64,000 nucleotides of DNA from Paenarthrobacter sp. A20. Lineage in GTDB: Bacteria; Actinomycetota; Actinomycetes; Actinomycetales; Micrococcaceae. The notes under the pieces are model-generated. The model searched no databases. It was not told the DNA's origin and was given only the letters and a program-made list of their open reading frames with translations. The first letter of the stretch is position 1; the number at the start of each line of letters is the position of its first letter. The DNA lies in the NCBI RefSeq assembly GCF_024168825.1, contig NZ_JALJWH010000001.1:4464001-4528000 (forward strand), read 5' to 3'. A program made the position numbers and the translations under genes. Positions 29,670 to 41,753 of this stretch are shown in pieces.

Positions 29670-31982
29670 TCAGTCGGTGGGCACCAAAAGGGCCACCGGG
29701 TACTGCCCCAGGAGAGTGGCCACCGGGACGGCACCGGCACTGTACGTAGCTCCGGTGAATTCGTCCCGGACGTTCGTTGCCAGTTCGATGGCCGTACCGC
29801 GCCAGCCGCCATCGGCAGCCAGGCGTTTGGGCAGGCGAGTGCCAACGGCCACAGCACCCGGGGCATCCGATCCCCGGTCGAAGGCAACCACGTGGGCCGC
29901 CGCTTCGCCATGAACATCCACGGCGCGGTAGCCCCCAAACAATTCGGGGCGGTCACGGCGTAGCCTCAAGGCCCGGGAGACAACAAGGAGCTTGGCGGCT
30001 TCCTCGGTGTAAGCGGGCTTCGCCCCCTTGTCCACATCTGCCAATGCTGCGATGCGGGCCTGGAAATCCACGGGGCGCCGGTTGTCAGGATCGGTCAGCG
30101 AACCATCCCTGAATTCAGTGCCTTGGTAAACATCCGGGACACCGGGCATGGTCAGCTGGATGAGCTTGGCGGACAGCGAGTTGGAGGTGCCGTACGGTTC
30201 GAGCTCAGCCACGAAGTTCGCGATGGCTGCCGCAACTTCCGGCGCATCAAACGCGGCGTCGACGGCGGCAGCCAGGTGGCGTTCGAACTCCTGGTTGGGG
30301 TCGGTCCAGTTGGTGGAATTGCCGGCCTCACGGGCCGCTTTCAACGCGTACGACTGGAGCCGGCTACGATCAGCCGGCCACGCGCCAACGATCGACTGCC
30401 ACACGAGTGCAGCCAAGGGTCCATCCGGGATAGGGGCCAGCTCCTGGACCGTCCCGAGGAACAATTCCCATTCCGGGACAGCCTCGGAAATGACGGAGAT
30501 CCGTGCCCGGGCGTCCTCGCTGCGCTTGGTATCGTGCGTGCTCAAGGTAGTCATGGACAGCGGCAGTTCAGCTTGGCGACGCGCCATGCGTTCGTGGAAG
30601 TCCTGGGTGGACAAAGCAAACTCGGTGGGGTCTGCACCCACCTCGGTGAGTGTCCCCAGCCGTGTGTAGCGGAAGAACGCCGTGTCCTCCACGCCCTTGG
30701 CCATCACCATGCCGGACGTCTGCTGGAAACGCCGGGCGAGCTCGCCCTCAGTGTCCAAGAGATACGGCGTCAGGTCTTCCAGCACCGCCTTCAGGTCTTC
30801 GCGGCTCTCCGCCGCACGGTTGATGGACTCCAGAAGGATCTCCTGCCCATACGGGAGATACGTTCGGTAGATGGGGAAGCAGCAGATGACTTCCGCGATG
30901 GCGTCAGCTGCCATCTCCGGAGACAATTGGGCGGCCTCCGGCACAAGACGCGCGAGCCGAAGGATTTCCGAGCGCAGGATGCCGTCCGCAATACGGCGCT
31001 TGGTCCCATGGATCATGGCTTCGTAGTCCGCCGGAGCCTCTGCATCCCGCAATCTGGCATCCAAGGAGTCGAGGTATTCCTCCGCAGCCGGGTCCACAAA
31101 CAGGCGGTCCACGTCAGCGAGTGCGTCGTAGCCGGTGGTGCCTTCACAGTCGAAGGTATCCGGCAGCGCCTCCCCCGGTTCCAGGATCTTCTCGACAAGA
31201 AGGTAGGCCCCACCCGTTGCCTCGCGGAGCCTGGTGAGGTAACCCTCAGGATCCGCCAGGCCGTCCGGGTGGTCGATCCTGAGGCCGTCCACCAGCCCCT
31301 CACGGAACCAGCGGACGATCTCTTCATGGGACTCGTCAAAGACCCAGGGGATCTCCACGCGTACGCCGGCCAAGGTGTTCACTGCGAAGAACCGGCGGTA
31401 GTTCAGTTCCGCATCGGCCCGGCGCCAACCCACCAACTCGTAGTGCTGCCGCGCATGGACATCCCGTGGGCTCTCCCCGTCGCTGTAAGTGCCCTCGGCC
31501 AGCGGGAGCCGGTGATCATAATAGTGCAGCTCACCGTCCACGATTGTGAGCTGGTCAAGGTCGTCGTCGCTGCCCAGGATGGGGATGCGGATTTTCCCGC
31601 CCCCGAAGTCCCAGTCGACGTCAAAGGCCTCGGCGTACTTGGACGCGCGCCCCTCCTTCAACAAGTCCCACCACCAGGCGTTCTGCCCGGGAGAGGCAAC
31701 GCCCATGTGGTTGGGCACTATGTCGGCAAGAATGCCCAGACCCTGCTCACGGGCGGCCTGGGACAGGGCAGCGAGCCCCTCCGGACCGCCGCGTGCGGGA
31801 TCCACGGTGGAGGGATCGGTGACGTCGTAGCCATGGTCCGAGCCCTCCTCCGCCGTAAGGATCGGCGAGACATAGACCCAGTCAGCTCCAAGGGACCGAA
31901 GGTAGCCAGTGACCTCGGCAGCGTCCTGGAGCGTGAAGCTTGGCCGGATCTGGAGCCGGTACGTCGAGACGGGAGTCCTCAT
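29670..31982 (-). CDS. treY: Malto-oligosyltrehalose synthase (TreY)
   Basis: Isomerises the reducing end of malto-oligosaccharides to an alpha,alpha-1,1 linkage. The 770-residue GH13 protein starts [20 protein letters not shown] and has [14 protein letters not shown] near 85-98, the nucleophile block [17 protein letters not shown] near 226-242 and [14 protein letters not shown] near 257. The large helical insertion typical of TreY and [16 protein letters not shown] near 463 are present. The ATG overlaps the glgX stop by 4 bp (ATGA). Confidence 0.96.
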   Translation of the reverse strand: MRTPVSTYRLQIRPSFTLQDAAEVTGYLRSLGADWVYVSPILTAEEGSDHGYDVTDPSTVDPARGGPEGLAALSQAAREQGLGILADIVPNHMGVASPGQNAWWWDLLKEGRASKYAEAFDVDWDFGGGKIRIPILGSDDDLDQLTIVDGELHYYDHRLPLAEGTYSDGESPRDVHARQHYELVGWRRADAELNYRRFFAVNTLAGVRVEIPWVFDESHEEIVRWFREGLVDGLRIDHPDGLADPEGYLTRLREATGGAYLLVEKILEPGEALPDTFDCEGTTGYDALADVDRLFVDPAAEEYLDSLDARLRDAEAPADYEAMIHGTKRRIADGILRSEILRLARLVPEAAQLSPEMAADAIAEVICCFPIYRTYLPYGQEILLESINRAAESREDLKAVLEDLTPYLLDTEGELARRFQQTSGMVMAKGVEDTAFFRYTRLGTLTEVGADPTEFALSTQDFHERMARRQAELPLSMTTLSTHDTKRSEDARARISVISEAVPEWELFLGTVQELAPIPDGPLAALVWQSIVGAWPADRSRLQSYALKAAREAGNSTNWTDPNQEFERHLAAAVDAAFDAPEVAAAIANFVAELEPYGTSNSLSAKLIQLTMPGVPDVYQGTEFRDGSLTDPDNRRPVDFQARIAALADVDKGAKPAYTEEAAKLLVVSRALRLRRDRPELFGGYRAVDVHGEAAAHVVAFDRGSDAPGAVAVGTRLPKRLAADGGWRGTAIELATNVRDEFTGATYSAGAVPVATLLGQYPVALLVPTD

Positions 31983-34258
31983 GAGTCCGCTTTCTTCGTT
32001 GTTCCGGACTCCTCGTCGGCAGGGGCGTCTCCCTTGTAGTCGAAGGGCAGCGACGTCACAGCAGGAGCCGTGATGGACGCCGTTTCCGGAGTGCTCGTCT
32101 GGGTCAGCGCCGCCAGCGACGCTGCCACAGAGTGGTCGGGCTCCACTTCGGGTGTGCTGTGCGCACGCAGCACTACCAGGGACTTGGCGCCGACCATGAG
32201 GATCTGGTCCGGCTTGACGACACCTGCCTCGGCTCCTTCTCCTGCGGTGTCGATCATGACATCCCATGCGGGTGCGTACTCGTCCGAAGGAATCCGGAAG
32301 CCTACCTCGTCCTGATCCGCGTTGAAGTAGAGGAGGAAGTTCACGTCGGTAATGCGCCGGCCCTGGTTATCCCGGCCGTGGATACCGTCGCCGTTGAGGA
32401 ACACGCCCACCGAACGGCCCAACGCCTCATCCCAGTCGGAAGGACTCATGGTGCTCGCGTCAGCGTCCAACCAAACGATGTCCGGGAGGCGTTCCCCTTC
32501 ACCACGCAACACCGGACGTCCGTCAAAGAACCGGCTGCGGCGCAAGCTGGGGTGCTTGGCACGCAGGGCGCACACGGCAGCGGTGAACTCGATGAGCGGC
32601 TGGTCCACGTTCTCCCAGTTGATCCACGTCAGTTCAGAGTCCTGGCAGTAGCCGTTGTTGTTGCCGCGCTGTGTCCTGCCGAGCTCGTCGCCGTGGAGCA
32701 GCATGGGGACGCCTTGCGAGAGGAAAAGCGTGGCGATGAAGTTGCGCTGTTGGCGCGCCCTCAGGCCCAGGACTGTGGGGTCCTCGGTGGGTCCTTCGGT
32801 GCCGCAGTTCCAAGAGCGGTTGTGGGATTCGCCGTCGTTGTTGTCTTCGCCGTTGGCCTCATTATGTTTCTCGTTGTAGGAAACGAGGTCAGCCAGGGTG
32901 AAGCCATCATGGGCAGTGACGAAGTTGATCGATGCCACCGGTCGGCGGCCCGAGTGCTCATAAAGATCTGCGGAGCCGGTCAACCGTGACGCGAATTCAC
33001 CCAAGGTGGACGGTTCCCCGCGCCAGAAGTCGCGGACAGTATCGCGGTACTGGCCGTTCCATTCAGTCCACTGCGGCGGGAAGTTCCCCACCTGGTAGCC
33101 GCCGGGACCAACGTCCCACGGCTCGGCTATGAGCTTCACCTGGGAAACCACCGGATCCTGCTGGATGAGTTCGAAGAAGGTGGAGAGTTTGTCGACGTCG
33201 TAGAACTCGCGGGCCAGCGTGGAAGCGAGGTCAAAGCGGAAACCATCCACGTGCATCTCGGTCACCCAGTAGCGCAGGGAGTCCATGAGCAGTTGAAGGG
33301 AGTGCGGGCTCCGGACATTCAGCGAGTTTCCCGTGCCGGTGTAGTCCATGTAGTACTTCTGGTCGTCTTCCACCAGGCGGTAGTACGCAGAGTTGTCGAT
33401 GCCCTTGAAGGACAACGTGGGTCCCAGGTGGTTGCCCTCTGCCGTGTGGTTGTACACCACGTCCAGGATGACTTCGATGCCCGCGGTGTGCAGCGCGCGC
33501 ACCATGGCCTTGAAGTCCTGGACCTGCTGGCCGGTATCGCCCTTGGAGCTGTAACTGTTGTGGGGCGCAAAGAAACCAATGGTGTTGTAACCCCAGTAGT
33601 TATTCAGGCCCTTGTCCTGCAGGATGCCGTCGTTGACGAATTGGTGGACCGGCATCAGCTCAATGGCAGTAATGCCAAGCTTCTGCAGGTGGGAAATCAC
33701 CGCAGGATGCGCGACTCCGGCATATGTGCCGCGCTGCTCCTCGGGAACCTCAGGATGCATCTGGGTCAGTCCCTTGACGTGGGCCTCGTAGATAACCGAT
33801 TTGTGGTACGGAATCCGCAGGAGCTTGTCGCCGTCCCAGTCGAAGAACGGGTTGATGACTACGCCCAGCATCATGTGCGGCGCTGAATCCTCATCATTCC
33901 GGGATTCAGGATCGCCCATGTTGTACGAGAACAGGGACGGGTCCCAGTCAATCTGCCGGTGGATGGCCTTGGCGTAAGGATCCAGCAGCAGCTTGTTGGG
34001 GTTGAAGCGCTGACCCGCATCGGGGTCGTAGGGGCCATGGACCCTGTAGCCGTACTTCTGCCCCGGCTGGGCTTGCGGGAGGTAGCAATGCCACACGTAA
34101 CCATCCACCTCGGTGACGTCAACGCGGACTTCCCCGCCGTCGTCGTCGAAGAGGCACAGTTCCACTTTCTCGGCCTTCTCGCTAAACAGCGCAAAGTTGG
34201 TGCCGGTGCCGTCAAAGGTGGCACCCAGCGGATAAGCCGATCCAGGCCAGACTTCCAT
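31979..34258 (-). CDS. glgX: Glycogen debranching enzyme GlgX (TreX)
   Basis: An isoamylase-type enzyme that trims glycogen branches to feed TreY and TreZ. The 759-residue protein starts [19 protein letters not shown] (CBM48), then [36 protein letters not shown] (nucleophile), [20 protein letters not shown] (acid) and [20 protein letters not shown]. The start at 34258 follows AGAGGAGAACGC. First gene of the trehalose operon. The Thr/Ala-rich C-terminus (about 40 residues) is not part of the catalytic fold. Confidence 0.96.
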   Translation of the reverse strand: MEVWPGSAYPLGATFDGTGTNFALFSEKAEKVELCLFDDDGGEVRVDVTEVDGYVWHCYLPQAQPGQKYGYRVHGPYDPDAGQRFNPNKLLLDPYAKAIHRQIDWDPSLFSYNMGDPESRNDEDSAPHMMLGVVINPFFDWDGDKLLRIPYHKSVIYEAHVKGLTQMHPEVPEEQRGTYAGVAHPAVISHLQKLGITAIELMPVHQFVNDGILQDKGLNNYWGYNTIGFFAPHNSYSSKGDTGQQVQDFKAMVRALHTAGIEVILDVVYNHTAEGNHLGPTLSFKGIDNSAYYRLVEDDQKYYMDYTGTGNSLNVRSPHSLQLLMDSLRYWVTEMHVDGFRFDLASTLAREFYDVDKLSTFFELIQQDPVVSQVKLIAEPWDVGPGGYQVGNFPPQWTEWNGQYRDTVRDFWRGEPSTLGEFASRLTGSADLYEHSGRRPVASINFVTAHDGFTLADLVSYNEKHNEANGEDNNDGESHNRSWNCGTEGPTEDPTVLGLRARQQRNFIATLFLSQGVPMLLHGDELGRTQRGNNNGYCQDSELTWINWENVDQPLIEFTAAVCALRAKHPSLRRSRFFDGRPVLRGEGERLPDIVWLDADASTMSPSDWDEALGRSVGVFLNGDGIHGRDNQGRRITDVNFLLYFNADQDEVGFRIPSDEYAPAWDVMIDTAGEGAEAGVVKPDQILMVGAKSLVVLRAHSTPEVEPDHSVAASLAALTQTSTPETASITAPAVTSLPFDYKGDAPADEESGTTKKADS

Positions 34259-34327
34259 GCGTTCTCCTCTTGATGATGCGAACAACTGCTGCAAGCCTAC
34301 TCATGACCCATGACACGGACAGTAACC

Positions 34328-35905
34328 TTACGGTCTTGTACGGTCGCATTCCGCGTTGAGCGAACCAATGACGCGCGGTACCGCGGCCATGATCGCCGAC
34401 GCTGTAATGGGGCCGCCATCCAATTCTGCGGATGCCGCCGATCCTGCCCGGCCGTGGACGCTCGCGGCAACCGCAGCCAAGGCAGCCCAGCGGTCGGCAA
34501 CGTCCAAGCCCAAGCGGGCGTACGCGCCGTCGTCGTCCGTAATCGATTCTGCACACTGCGCCAGCAAGGCGCCCACCACGCCGCCCAGAACGTCACCGCT
34601 GCCTGCAGTCGCCATCCACGCGGTGCCCTCGCACTGGCTGAAAACAACGCCCGACGGCGAGGCCACCAGGGTGGTTGCGCCCTTCAGGAGCACGGTTGCG
34701 CCGGTCTGTTCAGCGGCCTGCCGTACGAAGTGCAACGGCCGGGATTCGACGTCGTCCCGCGTCACGGCTACCTCGCCCGTGGAAGGAAGGGATGCCAGCA
34801 AGGTGGCGAGTTCGCCTGCATGTGGGGTCAGGATCCAGTGGGGCGGGCAGCGTTCCGGCAGAAGGCTCAGTGCGCCGGCATCTACCACCACAGGCAAATC
34901 AGCCGCGAAAGCCGCCGCAGCGGTGTCCTTGGCGCGTTCCAATTGTTCCTCGCCATCAACACCGGAACCCAGCAACCACGCTTGGACGCGGCCAGCCTCA
35001 GCGGATTCCCACAACGCTTCCGGGGTTTGGGCCAGCACTAGCTGCGCGACGGTTTGGGGGCCGAGGTACCGCACCATCCCCGCGCCAGCAAGGGCCGCTG
35101 CATGGACTCCCAGGACAGCGGCACCGGCGAAACGCACAGAACCTGCCACAACGCCAAGGACACCGCGGGAATACTTGTGGGCACGCCGGCCAGGCATGGG
35201 CAGCAGCGCGCCCAACTCCGAGGAAGTGAGGCGGCGCAACTCAGCGTCTTCGGGTGGCAGCGACTCCTCAATACCGATTCGTACGAGTTCGATACGTCCG
35301 CAACATCCTTCGCCCGGATCCGTCATCAGCCCGGCCTTGATGCCACCGAAAGTCACCGTGACGTCGGCGTCCAGCACCGGCCAGTGCACTTCTCCGGTGT
35401 TGGCATCGAGCCCGCTGGGGACATCGCACGCCACTACCAACCGCGGACGCAGTTCCTGCAGGGACGCAACCAGTTCCGCAGAGGCGCCGCGTAAGCCCCC
35501 ACGGCCCCCTGTGCCCAGCAACGCATCAATGATCACGTCGTCGCCGGCGCATAGGACGGCGAGCTCTTCAGCGTTCCCGGGTTCCAAGCGCAGTGCCCGA
35601 CCACCGGACGAAACAAAAGCAGCCAGCGCCTCAGGATGGACCTCGGCAGCGGCGAGTACCGCCGTCGCGCGCATTCCCCGGCCCGCAAGAAAGGCCGCGG
35701 CAAAGAGGCCATCCCCACCGTTATTGCCTTTGCCCACAAGGACCGTGACGCCGGCACCGGTGAGCCTGCGCCGGCGCTTGACCTCGCGAACCACGGCTTG
35801 GGCAAGGCCATAAGCAGCCCGTTGCATAAGAACAGCGCCCTCACCGGAGTCCAGGAGCGGTTGTTCCGCATCCCTGATCTGTTGTCCGGTGAAGGCGCTG
35901 ATCAT
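34328..35905 (-). CDS. nnr: Bifunctional NAD(P)HX epimerase / ADP-dependent NAD(P)HX dehydratase
   Basis: Repairs hydrated NAD(P)H. The 525-residue fusion has an N-terminal YjeF-type epimerase (VLVGKGNNGGDGLFAAAFLA near 56-75, IIDALLGTGGRGGL near 124) and a C-terminal ADP-dependent dehydratase (HKYSRGVLGVVAGS near 244, ILTPHAGELATLL near 371, WMATAGSGDVLGGVVGALLA near 443). It lies 17 bp downstream of acpS, in the operon glmS-acpS-nnr. Confidence 0.94.
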   Translation of the reverse strand: MISAFTGQQIRDAEQPLLDSGEGAVLMQRAAYGLAQAVVREVKRRRRLTGAGVTVLVGKGNNGGDGLFAAAFLAGRGMRATAVLAAAEVHPEALAAFVSSGGRALRLEPGNAEELAVLCAGDDVIIDALLGTGGRGGLRGASAELVASLQELRPRLVVACDVPSGLDANTGEVHWPVLDADVTVTFGGIKAGLMTDPGEGCCGRIELVRIGIEESLPPEDAELRRLTSSELGALLPMPGRRAHKYSRGVLGVVAGSVRFAGAAVLGVHAAALAGAGMVRYLGPQTVAQLVLAQTPEALWESAEAGRVQAWLLGSGVDGEEQLERAKDTAAAAFAADLPVVVDAGALSLLPERCPPHWILTPHAGELATLLASLPSTGEVAVTRDDVESRPLHFVRQAAEQTGATVLLKGATTLVASPSGVVFSQCEGTAWMATAGSGDVLGGVVGALLAQCAESITDDDGAYARLGLDVADRWAALAAVAASVHGRAGSAASAELDGGPITASAIMAAVPRVIGSLNAECDRTRP

Positions 35906-35922
35906 TGCTGTTGAGGGTCCGT

Positions 35923-36270
35923 TCAGCCCTCGGCGAGGACAGTCGCCGTAGCGATGCCGCCGTCGTGGCTTATGGACAGGTGCCAGCGCTTGACGCCCTT
36001 GGCCTCGGCCACGGCAAGCACGGTTCCTTTGACCTGGACCGTAGGGCCATTCTGGTCGAGGCCGATCCAGCAGTCCTGCCAGTTCATGCCCGCTGGAGCG
36101 CCCAAAACCTTGGCCACGGCTTCCTTGGCTGCGAATCGGGCGGCCAAGGACCGGGTGTTGAGCTCCCGTTCGGCAGGAACAAACAGGCGGTCCCGGAGTC
36201 CGGGCGTCCGTTCCAACTGCCGGCCGAACCGCTCGATGTCTACGACGTCTACGCCAATGCCAACAATCAT
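35923..36270 (-). CDS. acpS: Holo-[acyl-carrier-protein] synthase
   Basis: Transfers the 4'-phosphopantetheine arm from CoA to the acyl carrier protein. The 115-residue protein has the Mg-binding [14 protein letters not shown] (Asp8 region) and the [16 protein letters not shown] helix near 44-59, plus the C-terminal [20 protein letters not shown]. It starts 4 bp past the glmS stop, so the two are coupled. Confidence 0.95.
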   Translation of the reverse strand: MIVGIGVDVVDIERFGRQLERTPGLRDRLFVPAERELNTRSLAARFAAKEAVAKVLGAPAGMNWQDCWIGLDQNGPTVQVKGTVLAVAEAKGVKRWHLSISHDGGIATATVLAEG

Positions 36271-36274
36271 GGCG

Positions 36275-38158
36275 TTATTCTACGGTCACGCTCTTGGCGA
36301 GGTTACGCGGCTGATCCACGTCGTAGCCCTTGGCGCCAGCCAGTTCAGCGGCAAAGATCTGCAGCGGAACAGTGGTGAGCAGCGGCATCAGCAGGGTAGG
36401 CGTCTCCGGAACGTAGAACACGTGCTCTGCGTAATCCTTGACGGACTCGTCGCCTTCTTCAGCGATGACCAGGGTCCTTGCACCACGTGCACGCACTTCC
36501 TGGATGTTGCTGACCACCTTGGAGTGCAGGGAGTCGCGGCCACGCGGGGACGGCACCACGACGAAGACCGGCTGGCCGTCGTCGATCAAGGCGATCGGAC
36601 CGTGCTTGAGCTCACCGGCGGCGAAGCCTTCAGCGTGGATGTACGCGATTTCCTTGAGCTTCAAGGCGCCTTCGAGGGCAACCGGGTAGCCAACGTGGCG
36701 GCCCAGGAACAGCACGGACTTCTCGTCCTTCATGCTGCGGGCGAGCTCACGCAGGGGTCCTGCGTTGTCCAGGATGTGCTGGATCTTGGCCGGGATCTTG
36801 TTGAGGTCCGCGAGGACGTCCTTGATCTGGCCGGAGAAGATGTTGCCGCGCAGCTGCGCCAGGTACAGGCCCAGGAGGTAGGCAGCGGTGATCTGCGCCA
36901 GGAACGCCTTGGTTGAAGCAACTGCGATTTCCGGTCCGGCGTGCGTGTAGAGCACGGCGTCGGATTCACGCGGGATGGTCGAACCATTGGTGTTGCAGAT
37001 GGAGATCGTCTTGGCGCCCTGTTCGCGGGCGTAACGGACGGCCATCAGCGTATCCATGGTCTCGCCGGACTGGCTGATGGAAACCACCAGCGTGTTGGAG
37101 TCGACGATCGGATCGCGGTAGCGGAACTCGTGCGCGAGTTCCACCTCCGTGGGGATACGGCACCAGTTCTCGATGGCGTACTTGGCAACCAGGCCGGCGT
37201 AGGCCGCGGTACCGCAAGCCAGCACGATGATCTTGTCTACCTGCTTGAGGAGCTCCGGGTCGATACGGAGCTCGTCCAGGGTCAGCTTGCCGTCAAGATC
37301 CGAGCGGCCCAGGAGGGTCTGCGCAACGGCGTCCGGCTGGTCGTGGATTTCCTTCTCCATGAAGGAGTTGAAGCCACCCTTTTCGGCAGATGCCGGGTCC
37401 CAGTCGACGTGGTATTCCTTGCCTTCGGCAGGAGCGCCGAAGAAGTCGGTGATTTCCACGGAGTCCGCGGTGATGGTGACGATCTGGTCCTGGCCCAGTT
37501 CCACGGCACGACGGGTGTAGTCAATGAAGCCGGAGACGTCGGAGCCGAGGAAGTTTTCGCCATCGCCCAGGCCCACTACCAGCGGAGAGTTACGGCGGGC
37601 AGCAACGACGACGTCGGGCTGGTCTGCGTGCACTGCAAGAAGGGTGAAAGCACCTTCGAGTCGCTGGCAAGCCAGGCGCATTGCCTCGGTGAGGTTGCCG
37701 CCGTCGCCATTGAGCTCGGTGCGGAAGATGTCGCCAACCAGGGCGGCTGCAACTTCGGTGTCGGTTTCGGACTCGAAGGTAACGCCCTTGGCGAGCAGCT
37801 CCTGCTTGAGTTCGGCGAAGTTTTCGATGATGCCGTTGTGAATAAGTGCAAGGCGGCCGCCGTCAGAGAGGTGCGGGTGCGCGTTGCGGTCGGTGGGGCC
37901 GCCGTGGGTGGCCCAACGGGTATGGCCGATGCCGGTCAGGGATTCAGGGACTGGATTTGCTTCCAGTTCACTGATCAGGTTGCTCAGCTTGCCGGACTTT
38001 TTACGGGACGAGATTGCCCCGTCAGCCACCACTGCGACGCCTGCGGAGTCATAGCCGCGGTACTCAAGACGGCGCAGCCCTTCCACGACGACGTCAAGGG
38101 CGCTGTGACCAGCTGCCTTGCGAGACGAATTGCCAACATAGCCTACGATTCCACACAT
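36275..38158 (-). CDS. glmS: Glutamine--fructose-6-phosphate aminotransferase (isomerizing)
   Basis: Makes glucosamine-6-phosphate, the entry to UDP-GlcNAc, used for peptidoglycan and for MshA. The 627-residue protein starts [12 protein letters not shown], with the catalytic Cys2 exposed after Met removal. [19 protein letters not shown] near 79-97 belongs to the glutaminase domain, followed by two SIS domains ([39 protein letters not shown]) and the conserved end NLAKSVTVE. An in-frame upstream start at 38242 would break the N-terminal Cys rule and is rejected. Confidence 0.97.
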   Translation of the reverse strand: MCGIVGYVGNSSRKAAGHSALDVVVEGLRRLEYRGYDSAGVAVVADGAISSRKKSGKLSNLISELEANPVPESLTGIGHTRWATHGGPTDRNAHPHLSDGGRLALIHNGIIENFAELKQELLAKGVTFESETDTEVAAALVGDIFRTELNGDGGNLTEAMRLACQRLEGAFTLLAVHADQPDVVVAARRNSPLVVGLGDGENFLGSDVSGFIDYTRRAVELGQDQIVTITADSVEITDFFGAPAEGKEYHVDWDPASAEKGGFNSFMEKEIHDQPDAVAQTLLGRSDLDGKLTLDELRIDPELLKQVDKIIVLACGTAAYAGLVAKYAIENWCRIPTEVELAHEFRYRDPIVDSNTLVVSISQSGETMDTLMAVRYAREQGAKTISICNTNGSTIPRESDAVLYTHAGPEIAVASTKAFLAQITAAYLLGLYLAQLRGNIFSGQIKDVLADLNKIPAKIQHILDNAGPLRELARSMKDEKSVLFLGRHVGYPVALEGALKLKEIAYIHAEGFAAGELKHGPIALIDDGQPVFVVVPSPRGRDSLHSKVVSNIQEVRARGARTLVIAEEGDESVKDYAEHVFYVPETPTLLMPLLTTVPLQIFAAELAGAKGYDVDQPRNLAKSVTVE

Positions 38159-38297
38159 GGGTACAAGCCTAACGGCTAGCGCAAACAACTGACGTGGGAC
38201 ATCCCAGCTCCTCCTCTTGCCAGTATGATGTCCAACCCTCACAATTCACCCTCCCGTCGTCGCGCATTTCCTGATCCGCCGCGTGGAGGGCAGAATC

Positions 38298-39269
38298 ATG
38301 AGCGTGACTTTGCAACGCACCGAAGCTAATGGCGACGGCGCTTCCCCGTTTGTAGAGCTGGACCGCCAAACGTGGTCCAGGCTTGCAGCGCAGATGGAGC
38401 AGCCCCTCAACGAAGAGGACATCTTCCGTCTCCGCGGCCTCGGCGATCCCCTGGACATGAAGGAAGTCCGGGAGGTCTACCTTCCGCTTTCACGGCTCCT
38501 GCACCTGTATGTCCAGGCATCGCACCAGCTCCACGCGGCAACAACCACCTTCCTGGGCGAACAAACCCAACGCACGCCGTTCGTCATCGGCGTCGCAGGC
38601 TCCGTCGCTGTCGGCAAATCCACCATCGCCCGCGTGCTCCGGGAAATGCTCCGACGCTGGCCCGGGACCCCCAACGTGGAACTCATCACCACGGATGGCT
38701 TCCTCTACCCTTTGGCCGAGCTCAAACGCCGGCACCTGCTCGAACGCAAGGGATTTCCCGAGTCATATGACCGCCGCGGGCTCCTTCGCTTCGTCTCGGA
38801 AGTCAAAGGTGGCGCCGAAGAAGTTCGGGCACCTTGGTATTCCCACGTAACGTACGACATTGTTCCGGGCAAGGAAGTGGTGGTTCGGCGTCCCGATGTC
38901 CTGATCGTGGAGGGCCTGAACGTCCTCGCCCCCGCCCGCCCCCGCATGGACGGCAAGCAAGGACTGGCTGTCAGCGACTTCTTCGACTTCTCCATTTATG
39001 TGGACGCCAAGACCTCCTACATCGAGGAGTGGTACGTGGACCGCTTCCGGAAGCTGCGGACCACCGCCTTCGCGCAGCCGGAGTCCTACTTCCACCGTTA
39101 TGCCACGCTGTCCGATGACGACGCCGAATCGACCGCCCGCGGCATTTGGAAGCGCATCAACGAACCCAACCTCGAGGAAAACGTGCTGCCTACCCGCGGC
39201 CGGGCGCAACTGGTCCTCACCAAGGACGCCGACCACTCCATCCGCCGCATGCTGCTGAGGAAGGTCTAG
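38298..39269 (+). CDS. coaA: Type I pantothenate kinase
   Basis: The first step of CoA synthesis, ATP-dependent phosphorylation of pantothenate. The 323-residue protein has the P-loop [18 protein letters not shown] at 97-114, [18 protein letters not shown] near 127, and [12 protein letters not shown] near 205. The start at 38298 follows GTGGAGGGCAGAATC. It is divergent from glmS across a 139-bp spacer. Confidence 0.96.
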   Translation: MSVTLQRTEANGDGASPFVELDRQTWSRLAAQMEQPLNEEDIFRLRGLGDPLDMKEVREVYLPLSRLLHLYVQASHQLHAATTTFLGEQTQRTPFVIGVAGSVAVGKSTIARVLREMLRRWPGTPNVELITTDGFLYPLAELKRRHLLERKGFPESYDRRGLLRFVSEVKGGAEEVRAPWYSHVTYDIVPGKEVVVRRPDVLIVEGLNVLAPARPRMDGKQGLAVSDFFDFSIYVDAKTSYIEEWYVDRFRKLRTTAFAQPESYFHRYATLSDDDAESTARGIWKRINEPNLEENVLPTRGRAQLVLTKDADHSIRRMLLRKV

Positions 39270-39270
39270 C

Positions 39271-40152
39271 GTGGCCGATCCGACGCCGCTGCCCAGCCGA
39301 CGTACCTTCGCGGCCATGCTGACGGCCGGCGCGGGAATGGCCGCCCTGGCTGCGTGCACGCCCGAGAACGCTGTCCCCTCCCCCGTCGCCGCCAATGCCG
39401 CAAGCGGGGCTGCTTCAACCCCTGCCGTGCCCTCTGGGATCGCTTCCAGCGCCTCTACTACGGCTCCGGCGACGGTACCCCCGGACGCTGTTACGCCATC
39501 ACCCAGTGCCGCGCCTTCCAGTTCTGCCCCCTCCAGCGCCGTTGCACCGCAGCATTCGCTGACGGACCCCACCAGCCCCTGGGTCATTGTCAACAAACAC
39601 CGCCCACTCAACCCCCAGGACTTCGTCCCGGCAGATTTGGTCCAGCCAAACATCCGCCTCGCGGTCAGCGGCGAAGCTGCGTTGCTGAACAGCACGACGG
39701 CGGCTGCCGCAGAAAAGCTCTTCGCGGCCGCTGCGGCGGGGGGCGTCATCATGACGTTGGCTTCGGGCTACCGCTCCTACTCCACCCAAGTGGCCACGTA
39801 TGGCGGGTACGTGGCCAGCACGGGTCAAGCGGCAGCAGACCGCGCCTCAGCCCGCCCGGGGCATTCCGAACACCAGACGGGCTGGTCCTTCGACATCGGA
39901 GACGGCGGAGGGGCATGCAGCTTCCAGCCATGCTTTGCCGAACAGCCCGCAGCAGTGTGGGCGAAAGCCAACGCGCACAAGTTTGGCTTCGTGGTCCGCT
40001 ATCCGTGGATGTTCCATGACACCACGGGCTATTTCTATGAGTCCTGGCACCTGCGTTACATCGGTGTGGAGGCTGCCACCGATATGTCGGCGCGCGGCAT
40101 CGCGACGCTGGAAGAGTACTTCGGGCTCGAAGCGGCACCCGACTACCTTTAG
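39271..40152 (+). CDS. D-alanyl-D-alanine carboxypeptidase family lipoprotein (M15B, VanY-like)
   Basis: A 293-residue exported protein. The N-terminus has a twin-arginine-like SRRTFAAML and a lipobox LAAC (Cys29), so it is probably a membrane-anchored lipoprotein. A low-complexity Ala/Ser/Pro/Thr linker (about 30-95) precedes the catalytic domain, which carries SGYRSYSTQ, GHSEHQTGWSFDIGDG (zinc His and Asp) and ESWHLRY (catalytic Glu and zinc His). Such enzymes trim the terminal D-Ala of peptidoglycan stems. It starts at a GTG one base after the coaA stop region. Confidence 0.9.
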   Translation: MADPTPLPSRRTFAAMLTAGAGMAALAACTPENAVPSPVAANAASGAASTPAVPSGIASSASTTAPATVPPDAVTPSPSAAPSSSAPSSAVAPQHSLTDPTSPWVIVNKHRPLNPQDFVPADLVQPNIRLAVSGEAALLNSTTAAAAEKLFAAAAAGGVIMTLASGYRSYSTQVATYGGYVASTGQAAADRASARPGHSEHQTGWSFDIGDGGGACSFQPCFAEQPAAVWAKANAHKFGFVVRYPWMFHDTTGYFYESWHLRYIGVEAATDMSARGIATLEEYFGLEAAPDYL

Positions 40153-40161
40153 CCCTTAAAC

Positions 40162-40206
40162 GGCTTCGGCCCGCTCCCCGCCTGTAGAGGGGAGCGGGCC
40201 GAAGCC
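40162..40206. terminator. Bidirectional terminator between the carboxypeptidase gene and glmM
   Basis: A perfect 18-bp stem (40162-40179 with 40189-40206, GGCTTCGGCCCGCTCCCC type) and a 9-base loop in the spacer of two convergent genes. T-rich ends are weak. Confidence 0.85.
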
Positions 40207-40219
40207 ATTCTCAGACTTC

Positions 40220-41584
40220 TTAGACAGCCATCTCGCTGGAAGCGCCCAAACGCTCTTTGACCACTGCAGCAAGACCACTGCAGATTCGCTCAGCCGTCTC
40301 CATGTCAGCGGCTTCCACCATGACGCGGACCAATGCCTCGGTACCGGAGGGGCGGAGGAGCACGCGGCCGGTCTCGCCCAATTCGAGTTCCGCTGCAGCC
40401 ACAGCAGCGGCAACGCCTTCATCAGTACCGGCACGGGCCTTGTCCACGCCCTTGACGTTGATCATCAGCTGCGGGAGTTTAGTCATCGCCGTCGCAAGAT
40501 CCTTGAGGCTGCGGCCGGTCAGGGCTACCTGGGCTGCGAGCTGCAAACCGGTCAGGACGCCATCGCCTGTGGTTGCGTAGTCGGAGAAGATCACGTGGCC
40601 CGACTGTTCGCCACCGAGGTTGTAGCCGCCGTCGCGCATTTCTTCGAGCACGTAGCGGTCGCCCACCCCGGTTTCGCGGATGGTGATACCGGCACCCTTA
40701 AGGGCGATCTTGAGCCCGAGGTTGCTCATGACGGTCGCAACAAGGACGCTGTCCTTGAGCTTTCCGGCGTCGTTGAGAGCCAATGCCAGGATGGCCATGA
40801 TCTGGTCGCCATCCACTTCGTTGCCCTCGTGGTCCACGGCAAGGCAGCGGTCGGCGTCGCCGTCGTGGGCCACGCCAAGGTCTGCGCTGTGCTGAAGCAC
40901 AGCTTCCTTCAACGGGCCCAAGTGGGTGGAGCCCACGCCCTCGTTGATGTTCAGGCCGTCCGGTTCGGCGCCGATAACGACGACGTCCGCGCCGGCATCC
41001 TTGAATACCTGGGGTGAACAACCGCTCGCCGCGCCGTGGGCGCAGTCGAGGACTACCTTCAGGCCATCCAGGCGCTTGGGAAGCGTGCCCAGCAGGTGCA
41101 CGATGTAGCGGTCTTCAGCGTCGGAGAACCGCTGGATGCGTCCAACGTCCGCTCCAATCGGGCGCTGCGGCTCTTTGCCCAGCTGCGCCTCGATGGCGTC
41201 CTCGACGTGGTCCGGGAGCTTCTGGCCGCCCCGGGCGAAGAACTTGATGCCGTTGTCCGGAGCGGGGTTGTGCGAGGCCGACAACATAACGCCGAAATCG
41301 GCGTCGAGATCTGCCACCAGGTAGGCGGCCGCAGGTGTGGGAAGAACACCGGCGTCATAGACGTCGATGCCGGAGCTGGAAAGCCCCGCTTCCACGGCGG
41401 CGGCAAGGAACTCACCACTCGCCCTGGGGTCCCTGGCGACGACGGCGCGCGGCCGCTTGCCGTTGGTTGTGCGGTCATGGCCGAGTACGACGGCGGCGGC
41501 CTGGGCGAGCTGCATAGCCAGCTCTGCGGTGAGCAATCCATTCGCGAGACCGCGCACGCCATCTGTTCCAAATAATCTAGACAT
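40220..41584 (-). CDS. glmM: Phosphoglucosamine mutase
   Basis: Interconverts glucosamine-6-phosphate and glucosamine-1-phosphate, the step after GlmS. The 454-residue protein starts [15 protein letters not shown], with the active-site phosphoserine in [17 protein letters not shown] near 100-116, the Mg loop [14 protein letters not shown] near 242-255, the sugar loop [10 protein letters not shown] near 327 and [14 protein letters not shown] near 425. Confidence 0.96.
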   Translation of the reverse strand: MSRLFGTDGVRGLANGLLTAELAMQLAQAAAVVLGHDRTTNGKRPRAVVARDPRASGEFLAAAVEAGLSSSGIDVYDAGVLPTPAAAYLVADLDADFGVMLSASHNPAPDNGIKFFARGGQKLPDHVEDAIEAQLGKEPQRPIGADVGRIQRFSDAEDRYIVHLLGTLPKRLDGLKVVLDCAHGAASGCSPQVFKDAGADVVVIGAEPDGLNINEGVGSTHLGPLKEAVLQHSADLGVAHDGDADRCLAVDHEGNEVDGDQIMAILALALNDAGKLKDSVLVATVMSNLGLKIALKGAGITIRETGVGDRYVLEEMRDGGYNLGGEQSGHVIFSDYATTGDGVLTGLQLAAQVALTGRSLKDLATAMTKLPQLMINVKGVDKARAGTDEGVAAAVAAAELELGETGRVLLRPSGTEALVRVMVEAADMETAERICSGLAAVVKERLGASSEMAV

Positions 41585-41686
41585 CGGCTCAAGTTTAGAC
41601 GACGACAGGACACCAGCAGTTCAGGGGGCGTGTCGGAGCGTCACATGCGAGCCATTCCCGGCGCTGTTGACCCTCGGCGTTAACGA

Positions 41687-41725
41687 CGAAAGCCCGCCCC
41701 GCCGAAACGGCGGAACGGGCTTTCG
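41687..41725 (-). terminator. Terminator of rplM-rpsI
   Basis: An 18-bp stem with two internal mismatches (CGAAAGCCCG...CGCCG with CGGCG...CGGGCTTTCG) and an AAA loop, 29 bp past the rpsI stop. Confidence 0.8.
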
Positions 41726-41753
41726 ATACCCCAGCGATTTGGGGTGAAGCGAA

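Noticed and set aside
30123-32039. A 638-codon plus-strand open frame
   Set aside because: It is antisense to treY, has no recognisable domain, and its codon pattern mirrors the real gene.
36941-38179. A 412-codon plus-strand open frame
   Set aside because: It is antisense to glmS, whose motifs are unmistakable.
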